DNA of 64,000 bases from Mycolicibacter virginiensis (lineage in GTDB: Bacteria > Actinomycetota > Actinomycetes > Mycobacteriales > Mycobacteriaceae), in assembly GCF_022374935.2 (NCBI RefSeq), contig NZ_CP092430.2:124001-188000 (forward strand), in the 5' to 3' direction. Both the position numbers and the translations under genes were made by a program. Below the pieces are notes generated by a model. The model ran no database searches. It saw nothing but the letters and a program-made list of their open reading frames with translations, and was not told the origin of the DNA. Shown here one piece after another: positions 29,015-37,999 of the stretch. Each line of letters opens with the position of its first letter. Positions within the stretch are counted from its first letter, which is position 1.

Positions 29015-29767
29015 ATGAGCACCGACGACAAGATGTTGGCGCGGATCGCCGCACTGTTGCGCCAGGCCGAGGGCACCGACAACGCCCACGAAGCCGATGC
29101 GTTCATGGCGGCGGCGCAGCGGCTGGCCACCGCGACCTCGATCGACCTGGCGGTGGCTCGCGCGCACTCCGCCACTCGGACAGCGGCCACCGCGCCGGTG
29201 CAGCGCACCATCACCATCGGCGAGCCCGGCGCCCGGGGGTTGCGCACCTATGTGCAGCTGTTCGTGGTGATCGCCGCCGCCAACGACGTGCGCTGCGACG
29301 TGGCGACCAACTCGACCTACGTCTACGCCTACGGCTTCGCCGAGGACATCGACGCCACCCACGCGCTCTACGCCAGCCTGGTCGTGCAGATGGTCCGGGC
29401 GTCGGACGCCTATATCGCCACCGGTGCGCACCGCCCCACCCCGACCATCACCGCGCGCCTGAACTTCCATCTGGCCTTCGGCGCTCGGGTCGGCCAGCGG
29501 CTGGCCGAAGCCCGCGACGAGACCCGACGCGATGCCGAGAAGGACCGGAGCCGGCCGCCGGGTACCGCGATTGCGTTGCGCAACAAGGAGGTCGAGCTGC
29601 GCGACTTCTACCGCGGTACGTCCAAGGCGCGGGGCACCTGGCGGGCCACCCGGGCGTCTGCGGGCTATTCGTCCGCGGCACGACGGGCCGGGGATCGGGC
29701 TGGGCGCACAGCCCGGCTGGGCGAGAGTGCTGAGCTGTCGGTGGCGCGGTCCGCGCTGGAGCGGTGA
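29015..29767 (+). CDS. DUF2786 protein (Rv0184-like)
   Basis: 250 residues (Rv0184: 249). The N-terminus carries the DUF2786 motif (KMLARIAALLRQAEGTDNAHEADAFM), usually seen in phage- or nucleic-acid-associated proteins, followed by an alpha/beta region and an Arg-rich C-terminus (about 165-250). Cytoplasmic, function unknown. ATG 29015 preferred over GTG 29006. The 3' end overlaps the next gene by 4 nt, indicating a two-gene operon. Confidence 0.88.
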   Translation: MSTDDKMLARIAALLRQAEGTDNAHEADAFMAAAQRLATATSIDLAVARAHSATRTAATAPVQRTITIGEPGARGLRTYVQLFVVIAAANDVRCDVATNSTYVYAYGFAEDIDATHALYASLVVQMVRASDAYIATGAHRPTPTITARLNFHLAFGARVGQRLAEARDETRRDAEKDRSRPPGTAIALRNKEVELRDFYRGTSKARGTWRATRASAGYSSAARRAGDRAGRTARLGESAELSVARSALER

Positions 29768-30288
29768 GCGCTGGAACATTGAGTGAGGGCGCTTCCGAGC
29801 GCGACGGTCAGCGCGCCAAGGTCTATGCCGCGGAGGTCTTCGTTCGCACCTTGTTCGACCGAGCTGCCGAGAGCGGCAGGCGAAGTGTGGAGTTCTTCGG
29901 CGCCGAGCTGACGTTGCCGCCCGAGGCCCGTTTCGGTTCGGTAGCCGCCGTCGGGCGCTATGTCGAGGACGTCATGGCGCTGTCGCCAGTGCGCGCTCGA
30001 TGGCCGGATGCTTCTGCGCTGACTGTGCGCGCCCGCCGTGGAACCACGGCGGCGCACTACGAAAAGCTCAGTGCAGCAGGCGTTATCGCCGTACCGGATC
30101 AGCGCGGCGTGGACTGGGCATTGCGAGAACTGGTGGTGCTGCACGAGATTGCGCACCATCTGTGTGACGCTCGACCGCCGCACGGCCCGGAATTCGTCGC
30201 AACGTTCTGTGAGCTGGCCGAAATGGTGATGGGCCCGGAATTGGGCTATGTGCTGCGGGTGGTGTTCGCGAAGGAGGGTGTGCGTTAG
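29764..30288 (+). CDS. Zinc metallopeptidase-like protein (Rv0185-like, TIGR04338 type)
   Basis: 174 residues (Rv0185: 169), GTG start in a GTGA overlap with the DUF2786 gene. Zinc-binding helix LHEIAHHLCD (HExxH, about residue 138) followed by HGPEFVATF, which supplies the third His as in SprT-like proteins. No signal peptide or membrane segment, so a cytoplasmic metalloprotease or hydrolase is likely; substrate unknown. The conserved pairing with the DUF2786 protein suggests a shared process. Confidence 0.87.
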   Translation: MSAGTLSEGASERDGQRAKVYAAEVFVRTLFDRAAESGRRSVEFFGAELTLPPEARFGSVAAVGRYVEDVMALSPVRARWPDASALTVRARRGTTAAHYEKLSAAGVIAVPDQRGVDWALRELVVLHEIAHHLCDARPPHGPEFVATFCELAEMVMGPELGYVLRVVFAKEGVR

Positions 30289-30353
30289 CGGCGGCGCTCA
30301 AGGGGTCACGCCACGGTCATGAGATCACCTCGAAGGCGATCGGCATGAATCGC

Positions 30354-30368
30354 TCAATCACTGATTGA
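30354..30368. promoter_or_regulatory. Perfect palindrome upstream of the TetR gene (probable operator)
   Basis: TCAATCA-C-TGATTGA, a 7+1+7 perfect inverted repeat ending 31 nt before the ATG of the TetR regulator, followed by a further GATTGAATCG copy (30375-30384). Size and position fit autoregulation by the TetR protein; the second half-site may extend the operator. Confidence 0.6.
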
Positions 30369-30399
30369 ATCGGCGATTGAATCGTGCTTTGATGCTGCT

Positions 30400-30987
30400 A
30401 TGACACGCATCGAGACGTCCACTCGCGAGCATCTGCTGAACGTGACCGAACGACTGTTGCTGGAATCCGGCTATGAGGCGGTGTCGGTGCGTGCCGTGTG
30501 CGCCGCCGCCGGAGTGAATCCGGCTGCGGTGCACTACCATTTCGGATCAAAGGTCGGTTTGGTGACGGCGCTTCTAGAGACCCGATTGGGCCCGCTGTGG
30601 GCAGATGCGCTGCCTGAGGTGACGGCGGATTGCGCGATGTCCGTCGATACCGCGGTGCGGATCGTGGTGGATCCGATCGCGACGTTGGCGGCTGATCCGG
30701 CAGGTCGGCTGTACCTGCACTTGTTGGCGCGCCTGCTGCTGGCCCGCAATGAAGTCGCGTGGACAAAAAGATGGTTCACGGTGACACCCTGGGCACGCAT
30801 TCTGTCCGCCCAGGTGGCTGGATTGAGTGAGCGGGACGCCGTGCACCGGTGGATGCTCGCGTTCGAATTGATTTTCGTACAGTTCGGCGATCCTCTGGCC
30901 GGCGACCGTCGACTCACCGAGGAGAAGGTGCGGAACCTACGGGACTTCGTGGCCGCGGGTCTGTCGGCGCCGGTGGCGGGCTCGTGA
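30400..30987 (+). CDS. TetR family transcriptional regulator
   Basis: 195 residues. N-terminal TetR helix-turn-helix (about 8-55: LLLESGYEAVSVRAVCAAAGVNPAAVHYHFGSK) with a helical ligand-binding C-terminal domain (about 60-190). Its stop overlaps the start of the old-yellow-enzyme gene by 4 nt (GTGA), so it very likely controls its own operon through the palindrome just upstream. Ligand unknown; the partner enzyme suggests an electrophilic or unsaturated compound. Confidence 0.88.
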   Translation: MTRIETSTREHLLNVTERLLLESGYEAVSVRAVCAAAGVNPAAVHYHFGSKVGLVTALLETRLGPLWADALPEVTADCAMSVDTAVRIVVDPIATLAADPAGRLYLHLLARLLLARNEVAWTKRWFTVTPWARILSAQVAGLSERDAVHRWMLAFELIFVQFGDPLAGDRRLTEEKVRNLRDFVAAGLSAPVAGS

Positions 30988-32204
30988 ATGCCGTGGCGGC
31001 CGACGTCTTCGGTCAGGCGGCACTGGGGCCGATCACGTTGCGGAACCGCGTCATCAAAGCGGCGACCTTCGAGGCGCGTACACCAGGCGGGGCAGTCACC
31101 GAAGACTTGATCGACTTCCACCGTGCTCCGGCGGCGGGTGGCGTGGGAATGACGACGGTGGCCTATTGCGCGGTGTCGCCGGAAGGGCGAACCGAACGCG
31201 ACCAGATCCTCATGACGCCGGAGGCGGTCCAGGGACTGCAGCGCCTAACCGACGCCATCCACGCGGAGGGCGCCGCCGCGTGCGCCCAACTCGGGCATGC
31301 CGGACCCGTGGCAAACGCCAAGTCCAACGGACTTCCGGCCGTCTCCCCGAGCAGATTGTTCAGTCCACTGGGTATGGCGTTCACCCGCCGCCCCGATTCC
31401 GGGGACTTGCGTCGAGTGGTTGCCGACCACGCGAGGGCGGCCAGGGTGGCGGTTTCTTCCGGATTTGACGCTGTGGAGCTGCATTTCGGACACAACTACC
31501 TGGTCAGTGCATTCTTCAGTCCGTTGTTGAACCGTCGAAGTGATAGCTACGGCGGGAGCCTGGCGAATCGCGCTCGGTTAGCTCGAGAAATTGCCCTTGC
31601 GGTTCGAGAAGAGGTTGGGGATCGCATCGCTGTCACGGCGAAACTCAATATGGAAGACGGCTTCTCCGGTGGCCTGCACACCGAGGACGGCCTGCAGATC
31701 GGTCGATGGCTGCAGGACGACGGTGCACTGGACGCACTTCAGCTCACAGCGGGTAGTTCGCTACTAAATCCGATGTACTACTTTCGCGGCCGAGCTCCCC
31801 GTACCGAGTTCGCCGGAGTCTTCCCGCGGCCGCTGAGCTGGTTCTTCGCCATCGCTGGCCGGGGCTTCCTGCGTCGGTATCCGTTTGAAGAACTCTATCT
31901 ACTCGACACGGCTCGCCAGTTCCGACGGGAATTGACCATGCCGTTGATTCTGCTCGGCGGTATCACCAATCGTCGCAGCATGGATCTGGCGATGAGCGAA
32001 GGCTTTGAGTTCGTGGCGATGGCCAGGGGTCTGCTGCGGGACCCGGGTCTGGTCAAGCGGATTGACGCTGACGCAGATTCCCGTTCCCTGTGTACGCATT
32101 GCAACACCTGCATGGTGACGACCTTCGAGCGGACCCGTTGCGTCTTGCGCCCGATCGGGATGGACCGGGAGCCCTTGTGCCCACCACGATCTCCGCGGTG
32201 CTGA
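30984..32204 (+). CDS. NADH:flavin oxidoreductase, old yellow enzyme family
   Basis: 406 residues from GTG 30984. TIM-barrel FMN enzyme: GPITLRNRVIKAAT start, QLGHAG, HFGHNYLVSAFFSPLLNRRSD with the substrate-binding His-x-x-Asn, YGGSLANRARL, LLGGIT and the FMN-phosphate segment ARGLLRDP. The end keeps a Cys cluster (CTHCNTCM) typical of Fe-S-containing family members, but the FAD/NADH domain of the large members is missing, so electrons must come from a partner. Probably reduces unsaturated carbonyls. Operon with the TetR gene. Confidence 0.87.
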   Translation: MNAVAADVFGQAALGPITLRNRVIKAATFEARTPGGAVTEDLIDFHRAPAAGGVGMTTVAYCAVSPEGRTERDQILMTPEAVQGLQRLTDAIHAEGAAACAQLGHAGPVANAKSNGLPAVSPSRLFSPLGMAFTRRPDSGDLRRVVADHARAARVAVSSGFDAVELHFGHNYLVSAFFSPLLNRRSDSYGGSLANRARLAREIALAVREEVGDRIAVTAKLNMEDGFSGGLHTEDGLQIGRWLQDDGALDALQLTAGSSLLNPMYYFRGRAPRTEFAGVFPRPLSWFFAIAGRGFLRRYPFEELYLLDTARQFRRELTMPLILLGGITNRRSMDLAMSEGFEFVAMARGLLRDPGLVKRIDADADSRSLCTHCNTCMVTTFERTRCVLRPIGMDREPLCPPRSPRC

Positions 32205-32273
32205 AGCGTTTCCGAAGCGGGCGTTTCATCAGCCCCTGGCGCCTAGATGGTGGTGTACACCAAGAGCAGGCGT

Positions 32274-32310
32274 CCGGTGACGCACAACGGTCGAGGTTGT
32301 GCGTCACCGG
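32274..32310. terminator. Bidirectional hairpin between the OYE and mymT genes
   Basis: A perfect 15-bp inverted repeat (32274-32288 and 32296-32310, arms CCGGTGACGCACAAC / GTTGTGCGTCACCGG) with a 7-nt loop between two convergent genes. No T-run follows, but mycobacterial terminators often lack one. Confidence 0.7.
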
Positions 32311-32326
32311 CGCCGCCTGTCTGTCG

Positions 32327-32476
32327 TTAGCTCTTGACGGGTACCAGCTCGTCGCCGCAGGTGCAGCGGTAGGCCTGCCCCGAGCCAGAGCAGTGGCACG
32401 CCGTCTCGATGCGGACGCGGCAGCCGCAGCCTTCGTGGCCGCACGTCAGCAGGGTTCCATCCTCGTAGTTCGCCAT
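32327..32476 (-). CDS. mymT: Copper metallothionein MymT
   Basis: 49 residues, too short for most gene callers. Seven cysteines arranged as in M. tuberculosis Mym[32 protein letters not shown], ending VPVKS. MymT binds several Cu(I) ions as a solvent-shielded core and protects against copper stress. The start ATG 32476 gives the NYEDGTLL leader seen in the known protein. A RicR-type palindrome lies 53 nt upstream, so the gene should be repressed by RicR and induced by copper. The repressor itself is encoded at 36255-36548. Confidence 0.93.
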   Translation of the reverse strand: MANYEDGTLLTCGHEGCGCRVRIETACHCSGSGQAYRCTCGDELVPVKS

Positions 32477-32528
32477 GTGTCACACCTTCCTCTGTGATCC
32501 CCGGCGGCGGCCGGGTGCCCTGACTATA

Positions 32529-32543
32529 TACCCCATAGGGGTA
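32529..32543. promoter_or_regulatory. RicR operator in front of mymT
   Basis: TACCCCATAGGGGTA, matching the RicR/CsoR-type palindrome (TACCC-N5-GGGTA). It lies in the divergent region between mymT (minus) and the O-methyltransferase gene (plus), inside an AT-rich promoter-like stretch. A second copy with nearly the same sequence precedes the ricR operon. Confidence 0.9.
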
Positions 32544-32589
32544 TGGGGTAAAGAAAAATCAGGAGCCAGAATGGCGATCGCGGGCTAGC

Positions 32590-33258
32590 GTGGATGAAGT
32601 GACTGAAAAGCCCACGCCCCGCGATGTTGATGCCCTGCTGGACAACCTGTTCGCCGGAGAAGACCCGGCACTGACCGCGGCGCTGGCCGCCAGCGACGAG
32701 GCCGGACTTCCGCCCATCGCAGTCTCGGTACAACAGGGCAAGTTCCTGAATCTGTTGGCGGCCGCGGCCTGTGCCAGCCGAATCCTGGAGATCGGCACGC
32801 TGGGCGGCTACAGCACCATCTGGCTGGCGCGAGCTGTGGGACCGACTGGCTCGGTGGTGACGCTGGAGTACGAGCCCAAGCATGCCGAGGTCGCACGCGG
32901 CAATCTGGACCGTGCCGGCGTCGGTGATCGGGTGCAGATTCTGGTGGGTGCCGCCCTGGAGACCCTGCCGACGCTGACCGGCGAGCCGTTCGATCTGGTG
33001 TTCATCGACGCCGACAAGGAGAACAACGTCGGCTACCTGAATTGGGCCGTGCAGCTATCCCGCCCCGGCTCGGTGATCGTGGTGGACAACGTGATCCGCG
33101 ATGGCGCGATCCTGGATCCGCGCTCCGACGACGCGACGGCGCGCGGCAGCCGGGACGTGTTGGAGCTGATGGGCACACACCCGCGGCTGCGGGCCGCCGC
33201 CCTGCAGACCGTCGGGTCCAAGGGCTGGGACGGCTTCGCCCTGGCCGTGGTCGATTAG
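32590..33258 (+). CDS. SAM-dependent O-methyltransferase (Rv0187-like)
   Basis: 222 residues, GTG start (Rv0187: 220). Class I methyltransferase of the catechol/caffeoyl-CoA O-methyltransferase type: ILEIGTLGGYSTIWLA (SAM site, about residue 65), FIDADKENNVGYL (metal-binding Asp and substrate region) and VVDNVIRDG. A divalent metal such as Mg is expected. It is divergent from mymT, sharing the RicR-site intergenic region; whether it responds to copper is not known. Confidence 0.92.
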   Translation: MDEVTEKPTPRDVDALLDNLFAGEDPALTAALAASDEAGLPPIAVSVQQGKFLNLLAAAACASRILEIGTLGGYSTIWLARAVGPTGSVVTLEYEPKHAEVARGNLDRAGVGDRVQILVGAALETLPTLTGEPFDLVFIDADKENNVGYLNWAVQLSRPGSVIVVDNVIRDGAILDPRSDDATARGSRDVLELMGTHPRLRAAALQTVGSKGWDGFALAVVD

Positions 33259-33386
33259 CAGTGGCCGACGGTCGGTTGGCGGCGAACATTTCGTTGCTGG
33301 CAAACGGCGGCCGGGCGTAATCTTTCATCAGATGGATGGGTGCAGCTGGCACCAAACCGCCTGTTAAATAACAGAAAGGTTACGAA

Positions 33387-33830
33387 ATGAGTACAGTCCA
33401 TTCATCAATCGAACACCACCCCGATCTGTTAGCTCTGCGGGCACGGTACGAGCGCGCCGCCGAGTCGATGACGGCTCAGGGAACCTTCGGATTGACGCTG
33501 CTGGCGGCCGTCTACGGGGCGGCATCCCCGTGGATTGTCGGATTCGAGGCGACCACCAGGTTGGCCATCACGAACCTGGTCGTCGGGCTCTGCGTCGCCT
33601 TCCTGGCGTGCGGGATGGCGGCGGCGCTCGATCGCATGCACGGGCTTGCGTGGACCCTGCCGTTCTTCGGGGTCTGGTTCATCGTGTCGCCCTGGATCCT
33701 GATGAACGGATCACCGAGCGCCGAGATGATCTGGTCGAACGTGATCACCGGTGCGCTGATGACGATCCTCGGCCTCAACGCCGCGTATTTCGGTATGCGG
33801 GCGCGCAGTGAGTCAGCCCGGCACACCTGA
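33387..33830 (+). CDS. SPW-repeat membrane protein (Rv0188-like)
   Basis: 147 residues (Rv0188: 143). Four hydrophobic helices with the two SPW motifs (AASPWIVGF and IVSPWILMN) that define the family. Cytoplasmic N-terminus. Function unknown. The start has AGAAAGG about 10 nt upstream. Converges with ilvD. Same gene order as in M. tuberculosis. Confidence 0.88.
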   Translation: MSTVHSSIEHHPDLLALRARYERAAESMTAQGTFGLTLLAAVYGAASPWIVGFEATTRLAITNLVVGLCVAFLACGMAAALDRMHGLAWTLPFFGVWFIVSPWILMNGSPSAEMIWSNVITGALMTILGLNAAYFGMRARSESARHT

Positions 33831-33887
33831 CGAACCGATCGCGAATAGTCCCCCCGCAGGCGGGTGGGCCCCACTGGCCGCCGACGG

Positions 33888-35609
33888 CTAGCCGCAGACG
33901 GCGCCGTTGGCGGCGGAGCCCACCAGCTTGCGGTACTTGGCGAGCACGCCGGTGGTGTAACGCGGCGGCGGCGGCGTGAAACCCTGGGCGCGGGCAGCGA
34001 ATTCATCCGGATCCGCCACCACGTCCAGGGTTGCATTAGCCACGTCGAGGCGGATCTTGTCGCCGTCGCGCAGGAACGCAACCGGTCCGCCGTCCACCGC
34101 CTCGGGGGCGATGTGGCCGACGCACAGGCCGGTGGTGCCGCCGGAGAACCGCCCGTCGGTCAGCAGCAGGACGTCCTTACCGAGACCGGCACCCTTGATG
34201 GCCCCGGTGATCGCCAGCATCTCCCGCATACCCGGGCCGCCCTTGGGGCCCTCGTAGCGGATCACCACGGCGTCGCCGGCGCTGATCGTGCCGTCTTCCA
34301 GCGCGTCCAGCGCCGCCCGCTCGCCGTCGAAAACCCTTGCGGTGCCTTCGAACACGTCGGTGTCGAAGCCCGCGGACTTGACCACCGCACCCTCGGGCGC
34401 CAGCGAGCCGCGCAGAATGGTGATGCCGCCGGTCGGGTGGATCGGGTTGGTCAGTGCGTGTAGCACCTTGCCGTCGACGACCGGGGGATTGAGCTCGGCG
34501 ATGTTCTCCGCCATCGTCTTTCCCGTGACGGTCATGCAGTCGCCGTGCAGCAGACCGGCTTCCAGCAGGGTCTTCAACATGACCGGCACCCCGCCGATCT
34601 TGTCGATGTCGTACATGACGTGCGCCCCGAACGGCTTGACGTCGGCCAGGTGCGGCACTTTGGCGCCCACCCGAGAGAAGTCGGCCAGGGTCAGATCCAC
34701 CTCGGCCTCGCGGGCGATCGCCAGCAGGTGCAGCACCGCGTTGGTCGATCCGCCGAACGCCATCACCACCGCGATCGCGTTCTCGAACGCCTCTTTGGTC
34801 AAGATGTCGCGTGCCGTGATGCCACGGCGCAGCAACTCCACCACGGCCTGACCGCTGGCGCGCGCATAGCCGTCGCGGCGCCGGTCGATCGCCGGCGGGG
34901 AGGCGCTGCCGGGCAGCGACATGCCCAGCGCCTCGGCCGCGCTGGCCATGGTGTTGGCGGTGTACATGCCGCCGCAGGCGCCCTCGCCGGGACAGATCGA
35001 GCGCTCGATGATGTCGACGTCCTCTTGGGACATCAGCCCGCGCGAACAGGCGCCGACCGCCTCGAACGCGTCGATGATCGTCACCTCGCGCTCGGTGCCG
35101 TCGGACAATTTTGCGTAGCCCGGCATGGTCGATCCCGCGTAGAGGAAGACTGAGGCCAGGTTCAGGCGTGCCGCGGCCATCAACATCCCCGGCAGCGACT
35201 TGTCGCAACCGGCCAGCAACACCGAGCCGTCCAACCGTTCGGCGCACATCACGGTCTCAACGCTGTCGGCGATCACCTCGCGCGAGACCAGCGAGAAGTG
35301 CATGCCCTCATGGCCCATCGAGATGCCGTCGGAGACCGAGATGGTGCCGAATTCCAGCGGGTAACCACTGGCCTGAAGGACGCCCTCTTTGGCGGCCTTG
35401 GCCAGCCGGTCCAGCGACAGGTTGCAGGGCGTGATCTCGTTCCATGACGACGCCACACCGATTTGGGGCTTGGCGAAGTCGTCGTCGCCCATGCCGACGG
35501 CGCGCAGCATGCCGCGGGCGGCGGTCTTCTCCAGGCCGTCGGTGACGTCACGACTGCGCGGTTTGATGTCGACGGACGCCCCGGCGGCGTTGGTGCTCGG
35601 CGAATTCAC
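33888..35609 (-). CDS. ilvD: Dihydroxy-acid dehydratase
   Basis: 573 residues (M. tuberculosis IlvD: 575). Converts dihydroxy-acids to the 2-keto acids that precede valine, isoleucine, leucine and pantothenate. The Fe-S cluster cysteines are visible: Cys62 ([10 protein letters not shown]), Cys in [13 protein letters not shown] and Cys in [14 protein letters not shown]. The C-terminal IlvD motifs [15 protein letters not shown] and [16 protein letters not shown] are complete. GTG start. Fe-S dehydratases are prime targets of copper toxicity, which is noteworthy given the copper genes on both sides. Confidence 0.96.
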   Translation of the reverse strand: MNSPSTNAAGASVDIKPRSRDVTDGLEKTAARGMLRAVGMGDDDFAKPQIGVASSWNEITPCNLSLDRLAKAAKEGVLQASGYPLEFGTISVSDGISMGHEGMHFSLVSREVIADSVETVMCAERLDGSVLLAGCDKSLPGMLMAAARLNLASVFLYAGSTMPGYAKLSDGTEREVTIIDAFEAVGACSRGLMSQEDVDIIERSICPGEGACGGMYTANTMASAAEALGMSLPGSASPPAIDRRRDGYARASGQAVVELLRRGITARDILTKEAFENAIAVVMAFGGSTNAVLHLLAIAREAEVDLTLADFSRVGAKVPHLADVKPFGAHVMYDIDKIGGVPVMLKTLLEAGLLHGDCMTVTGKTMAENIAELNPPVVDGKVLHALTNPIHPTGGITILRGSLAPEGAVVKSAGFDTDVFEGTARVFDGERAALDALEDGTISAGDAVVIRYEGPKGGPGMREMLAITGAIKGAGLGKDVLLLTDGRFSGGTTGLCVGHIAPEAVDGGPVAFLRDGDKIRLDVANATLDVVADPDEFAARAQGFTPPPPRYTTGVLAKYRKLVGSAANGAVCG

Positions 35610-35653
35610 CAGCTCAGTATGCCGGTAGGGCCGGACCGGGCAAAACGAATAAA

Positions 35654-35668
35654 TACCCCAAGGGGGTA
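35654..35668. promoter_or_regulatory. RicR operator in front of the DUF305-ricR operon
   Basis: TACCCCAAGGGGGTA, same architecture as the site before mymT. It ends 17 nt before the ATG of the DUF305 lipoprotein, so bound repressor would block the operon that encodes RicR itself (autoregulation), with possible influence on the divergent ilvD. Confidence 0.88.
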
Positions 35669-35685
35669 TGCGCTAAAGTGGGCGC

Positions 35686-36258
35686 ATGAGATCGGTTCTT
35701 ACCGTCGTCGTCGCGGCCACTGTCGGCATGGCCGCCGGCGGTTGTCACCACGCGCCCACTCCGGCGCCCGAAGCGTCGTCCAGTGCGGCAGGCATGGCCT
35801 CCGGCAGCCCCGCCGACGTGAGGTTTCTCGAAGACATGGTGATCCACCACCAGCAGTCCCTGGAACTGGCGGCCATGGTGTACAGCCAGAGCGGCAACCC
35901 GGCGCTGGTGGCATTCGCCGATCAGAGCGCAACCCAGCAACGCACCGAACTGCAGGGTTGTCAGGCGCAGCTGTTGCAGTGGGAGGTCCCCGGCGGGCAC
36001 TCCGAGCAGGCCCGGGACGCCGACATTCCCGGCATGGTGGACAAGGCCGCCATCGACAAGCTGCGCAGCCTGCGCGGACCGGCATTCGACACCCTGTGGC
36101 TGCAAACGATGATCGCCCATCAGCGTGGTGCGATCACGCTGGCGCAGAACGAGATTCAACATGGTGAGAGTCCCGAGGCGATCAGTATCGCGCAATCGCT
36201 CCTGCCGTTTCAGCAAGCCGAGATCAACCAGATGAACCAACTGTTGGGGGCGCCATGA
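35686..36258 (+). CDS. DUF305 (CopM-like) lipoprotein
   Basis: 190 residues. Lipoprotein signal with a Cys at about residue 20 (MAAGGC) and a His pair right after it (CHHAP). Two DUF305 repeats follow: DMVIHHQQSLELAAMV and TMIAHQRGAITLAQNEI, each with Met/His ligands. DUF305 proteins include the cyanobacterial periplasmic copper protein CopM, so metal binding is plausible. It sits directly behind a RicR operator and overlaps ricR by 4 nt, so copper-inducible expression is expected. As far as I recall M. tuberculosis has no such gene before ricR. Confidence 0.87.
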   Translation: MRSVLTVVVAATVGMAAGGCHHAPTPAPEASSSAAGMASGSPADVRFLEDMVIHHQQSLELAAMVYSQSGNPALVAFADQSATQQRTELQGCQAQLLQWEVPGGHSEQARDADIPGMVDKAAIDKLRSLRGPAFDTLWLQTMIAHQRGAITLAQNEIQHGESPEAISIAQSLLPFQQAEINQMNQLLGAP

Positions 36259-36548
36259 CCACCGATGCTCCGGGATACTCCCCGCGCAAAGACAACTACG
36301 CCAAACGGATGCGCCGCATCGAGGGCCAGGTGCGCGGCATCGCCAAGATGATCGAAGAGGACAAGTACTGCATCGACGTCCTCACCCAGATCAGCGCGGT
36401 CAACAGTGCGCTGCGGTCCGTGGCGCTGAACCTGGTCGACGAACACCTGGCGCACTGCGTCAGCGGGGCAGTCGCAAGCGGCGGCCCGGAGGGCGACGCC
36501 AAACTCGCCGAAGCCTCGGCAGCGATTGCGCGGTTAGTTCGTTCCTGA
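36255..36548 (+). CDS. ricR: Copper-sensing repressor RicR (CsoR family)
   Basis: 97 residues, all helical, CsoR/DUF156 family. Conserved DNA-contact region (RMRRIEGQVRGIAKMIEE) and the Cu(I) ligand set Cys39, His64, Cys68. Binds palindromes of the type TACCC-N5-GGGTA and releases them on binding Cu(I); two such sites lie in this window. ATG overlaps the DUF305 stop by 4 nt (ATGA). Position next to ilvD and an MFS gene matches Rv0190. Confidence 0.95.
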   Translation: MTTDAPGYSPRKDNYAKRMRRIEGQVRGIAKMIEEDKYCIDVLTQISAVNSALRSVALNLVDEHLAHCVSGAVASGGPEGDAKLAEASAAIARLVRS

Positions 36549-36627
36549 CCCTCGCGCCGTTACCATGTGAGCCAGCAGTTACCGGGAGCGCCCTGCGCCA
36601 CACACCACTCGACGCTGCCCCCAATAC

Positions 36628-37839
36628 ATGACTGTTGAAACCGGAAATGCCCGCTTGAGGCCGTGGACGCCACAGACCACGGCGCGGTTGGCGATTCTGT
36701 CGGCCGCGGCTTTCATCTACGCCACCGCTGAGATCCTGCCGGTCGGTGCGCTGCCTGCGATCTCGGCCGGTCTGGACGTCAGCGAGGCGCTGGTCGGGAC
36801 GTTGCTGGCCTGGTACGCGGTGGTGGCCGCAGCGACGACGCTTCCGCTGGTGCGCTGGACCGCGTTCTGGCCGCGCCGCCGGGTGCTGCTGCTCACCCTG
36901 ATCTGCCTGACCGCTTCCCAGGTGATCTCGGCGCTTGCGCCCAACTTCGCCGTGCTGGCCGGCGGCCGGGCGCTGTGCGCCGTCACACACGGCCTGATGT
37001 GGTCGGTGCTGGCGCCCATCGCCACCCGACTGGTGCCGCCCAGCCATTCGGGCCGCGCGACGACAGCGATTTATGTCGGCACCAGCCTCGCGCTGGTGGT
37101 CGGCATCCCCCTGACCTCGGCAATGAGCCTGCTGTGGGGATGGCGACTGGCCGTCGTGGTGATCACGGTGGCGGCCGCGGCCATCACCTTGGCAGCCCGA
37201 TTGGCGCTGCCGGCCCTGGTGCTCAGCACCGACCAGCTGGCGCTGGTCGGCAACCATCACCACCGCAACGGGCGACTGGTGGCGGTGAGCGCGCTGATGC
37301 TGATCGCTGTCACCGGGCACTTCATCTCCTACACCTTCATCGCGGTGATCATCGGTGACGTGGTCGGCGTGCCGGGGGCCCGCCTGGCCTGGTTGCTCGC
37401 GGCGTTCGGGGCCGCCGGGTTGATCGCGATGCCGCTGCTGGCCCGACCCGTCGACCACCGACCCAAACTGGTCACCGGCGGCTGCATGGCCGCGATGTCG
37501 GCGGCCTTCGTAGTGTTGGCGGCGCTGTCCCTCGGCGGGCACCACACCACCGGGACGACGGCGGTGGGGGCGGCCGCGATCGTGCTCTGGGGTGCGATGG
37601 CGATGGCGGTATCGCCGATGCTGCAGTCGGCGGCGATGCGCACTGCGCCCGACGACCCCGACGGCGCGTCGGGGCTGTACGTGACGGCGTTTCAGGTCGG
37701 CATCACCGGCGGCTCGCTGGCCGGCGGGCTGCTGTTCGAGCGGGCCGGGACCTCGGCCATGTTGGTGGCCTCGGCACTGCTGGTCGGCGTCGCCGCAGTC
37801 GGTATCGCGGCCAGCAAGCGCCTGTTCGTCGTTCCCTGA
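36628..37839 (+). CDS. MFS transporter, DHA1 family (Rv0191-like)
   Basis: 403 residues with 12 predicted helices. AraJ/drug-efflux type major facilitator: FIYATAEILPVGALPAIS in helix 1 and LAGGRALCAVTHGLMWSV after helix 3. The loop after helix 2 is short. A cytoplasmic loop near the middle has a His run (GNHHHRNG). Likely a proton-driven efflux pump; substrate unknown. It is 80 nt after ricR without an obvious second RicR site, so possible read-through from the copper operon. Confidence 0.88.
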   Translation: MTVETGNARLRPWTPQTTARLAILSAAAFIYATAEILPVGALPAISAGLDVSEALVGTLLAWYAVVAAATTLPLVRWTAFWPRRRVLLLTLICLTASQVISALAPNFAVLAGGRALCAVTHGLMWSVLAPIATRLVPPSHSGRATTAIYVGTSLALVVGIPLTSAMSLLWGWRLAVVVITVAAAAITLAARLALPALVLSTDQLALVGNHHHRNGRLVAVSALMLIAVTGHFISYTFIAVIIGDVVGVPGARLAWLLAAFGAAGLIAMPLLARPVDHRPKLVTGGCMAAMSAAFVVLAALSLGGHHTTGTTAVGAAAIVLWGAMAMAVSPMLQSAAMRTAPDDPDGASGLYVTAFQVGITGGSLAGGLLFERAGTSAMLVASALLVGVAAVGIAASKRLFVVP

Positions 37840-37999
37840 CGTTCCTGGAGCGGTAACGTTCGCCACTCCGGCCTTTATCAACACTGCTGGTCAGGCGCAT
37901 TGGCGCTCGGATCTCGCGCCGCATCCCACCCACTTCGAGAGTTAGCTGGCAACCATCCTGTGAGACACTGGGATCAAGATCGTGACCGGAGGTAGGTAG

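Noticed and set aside
33830..33888. CCCGC/GCGGG hairpin between the SPW gene and ilvD
   Set aside because: Stem of only five pairs in a GC-rich stretch; not distinguishable from chance as a terminator.
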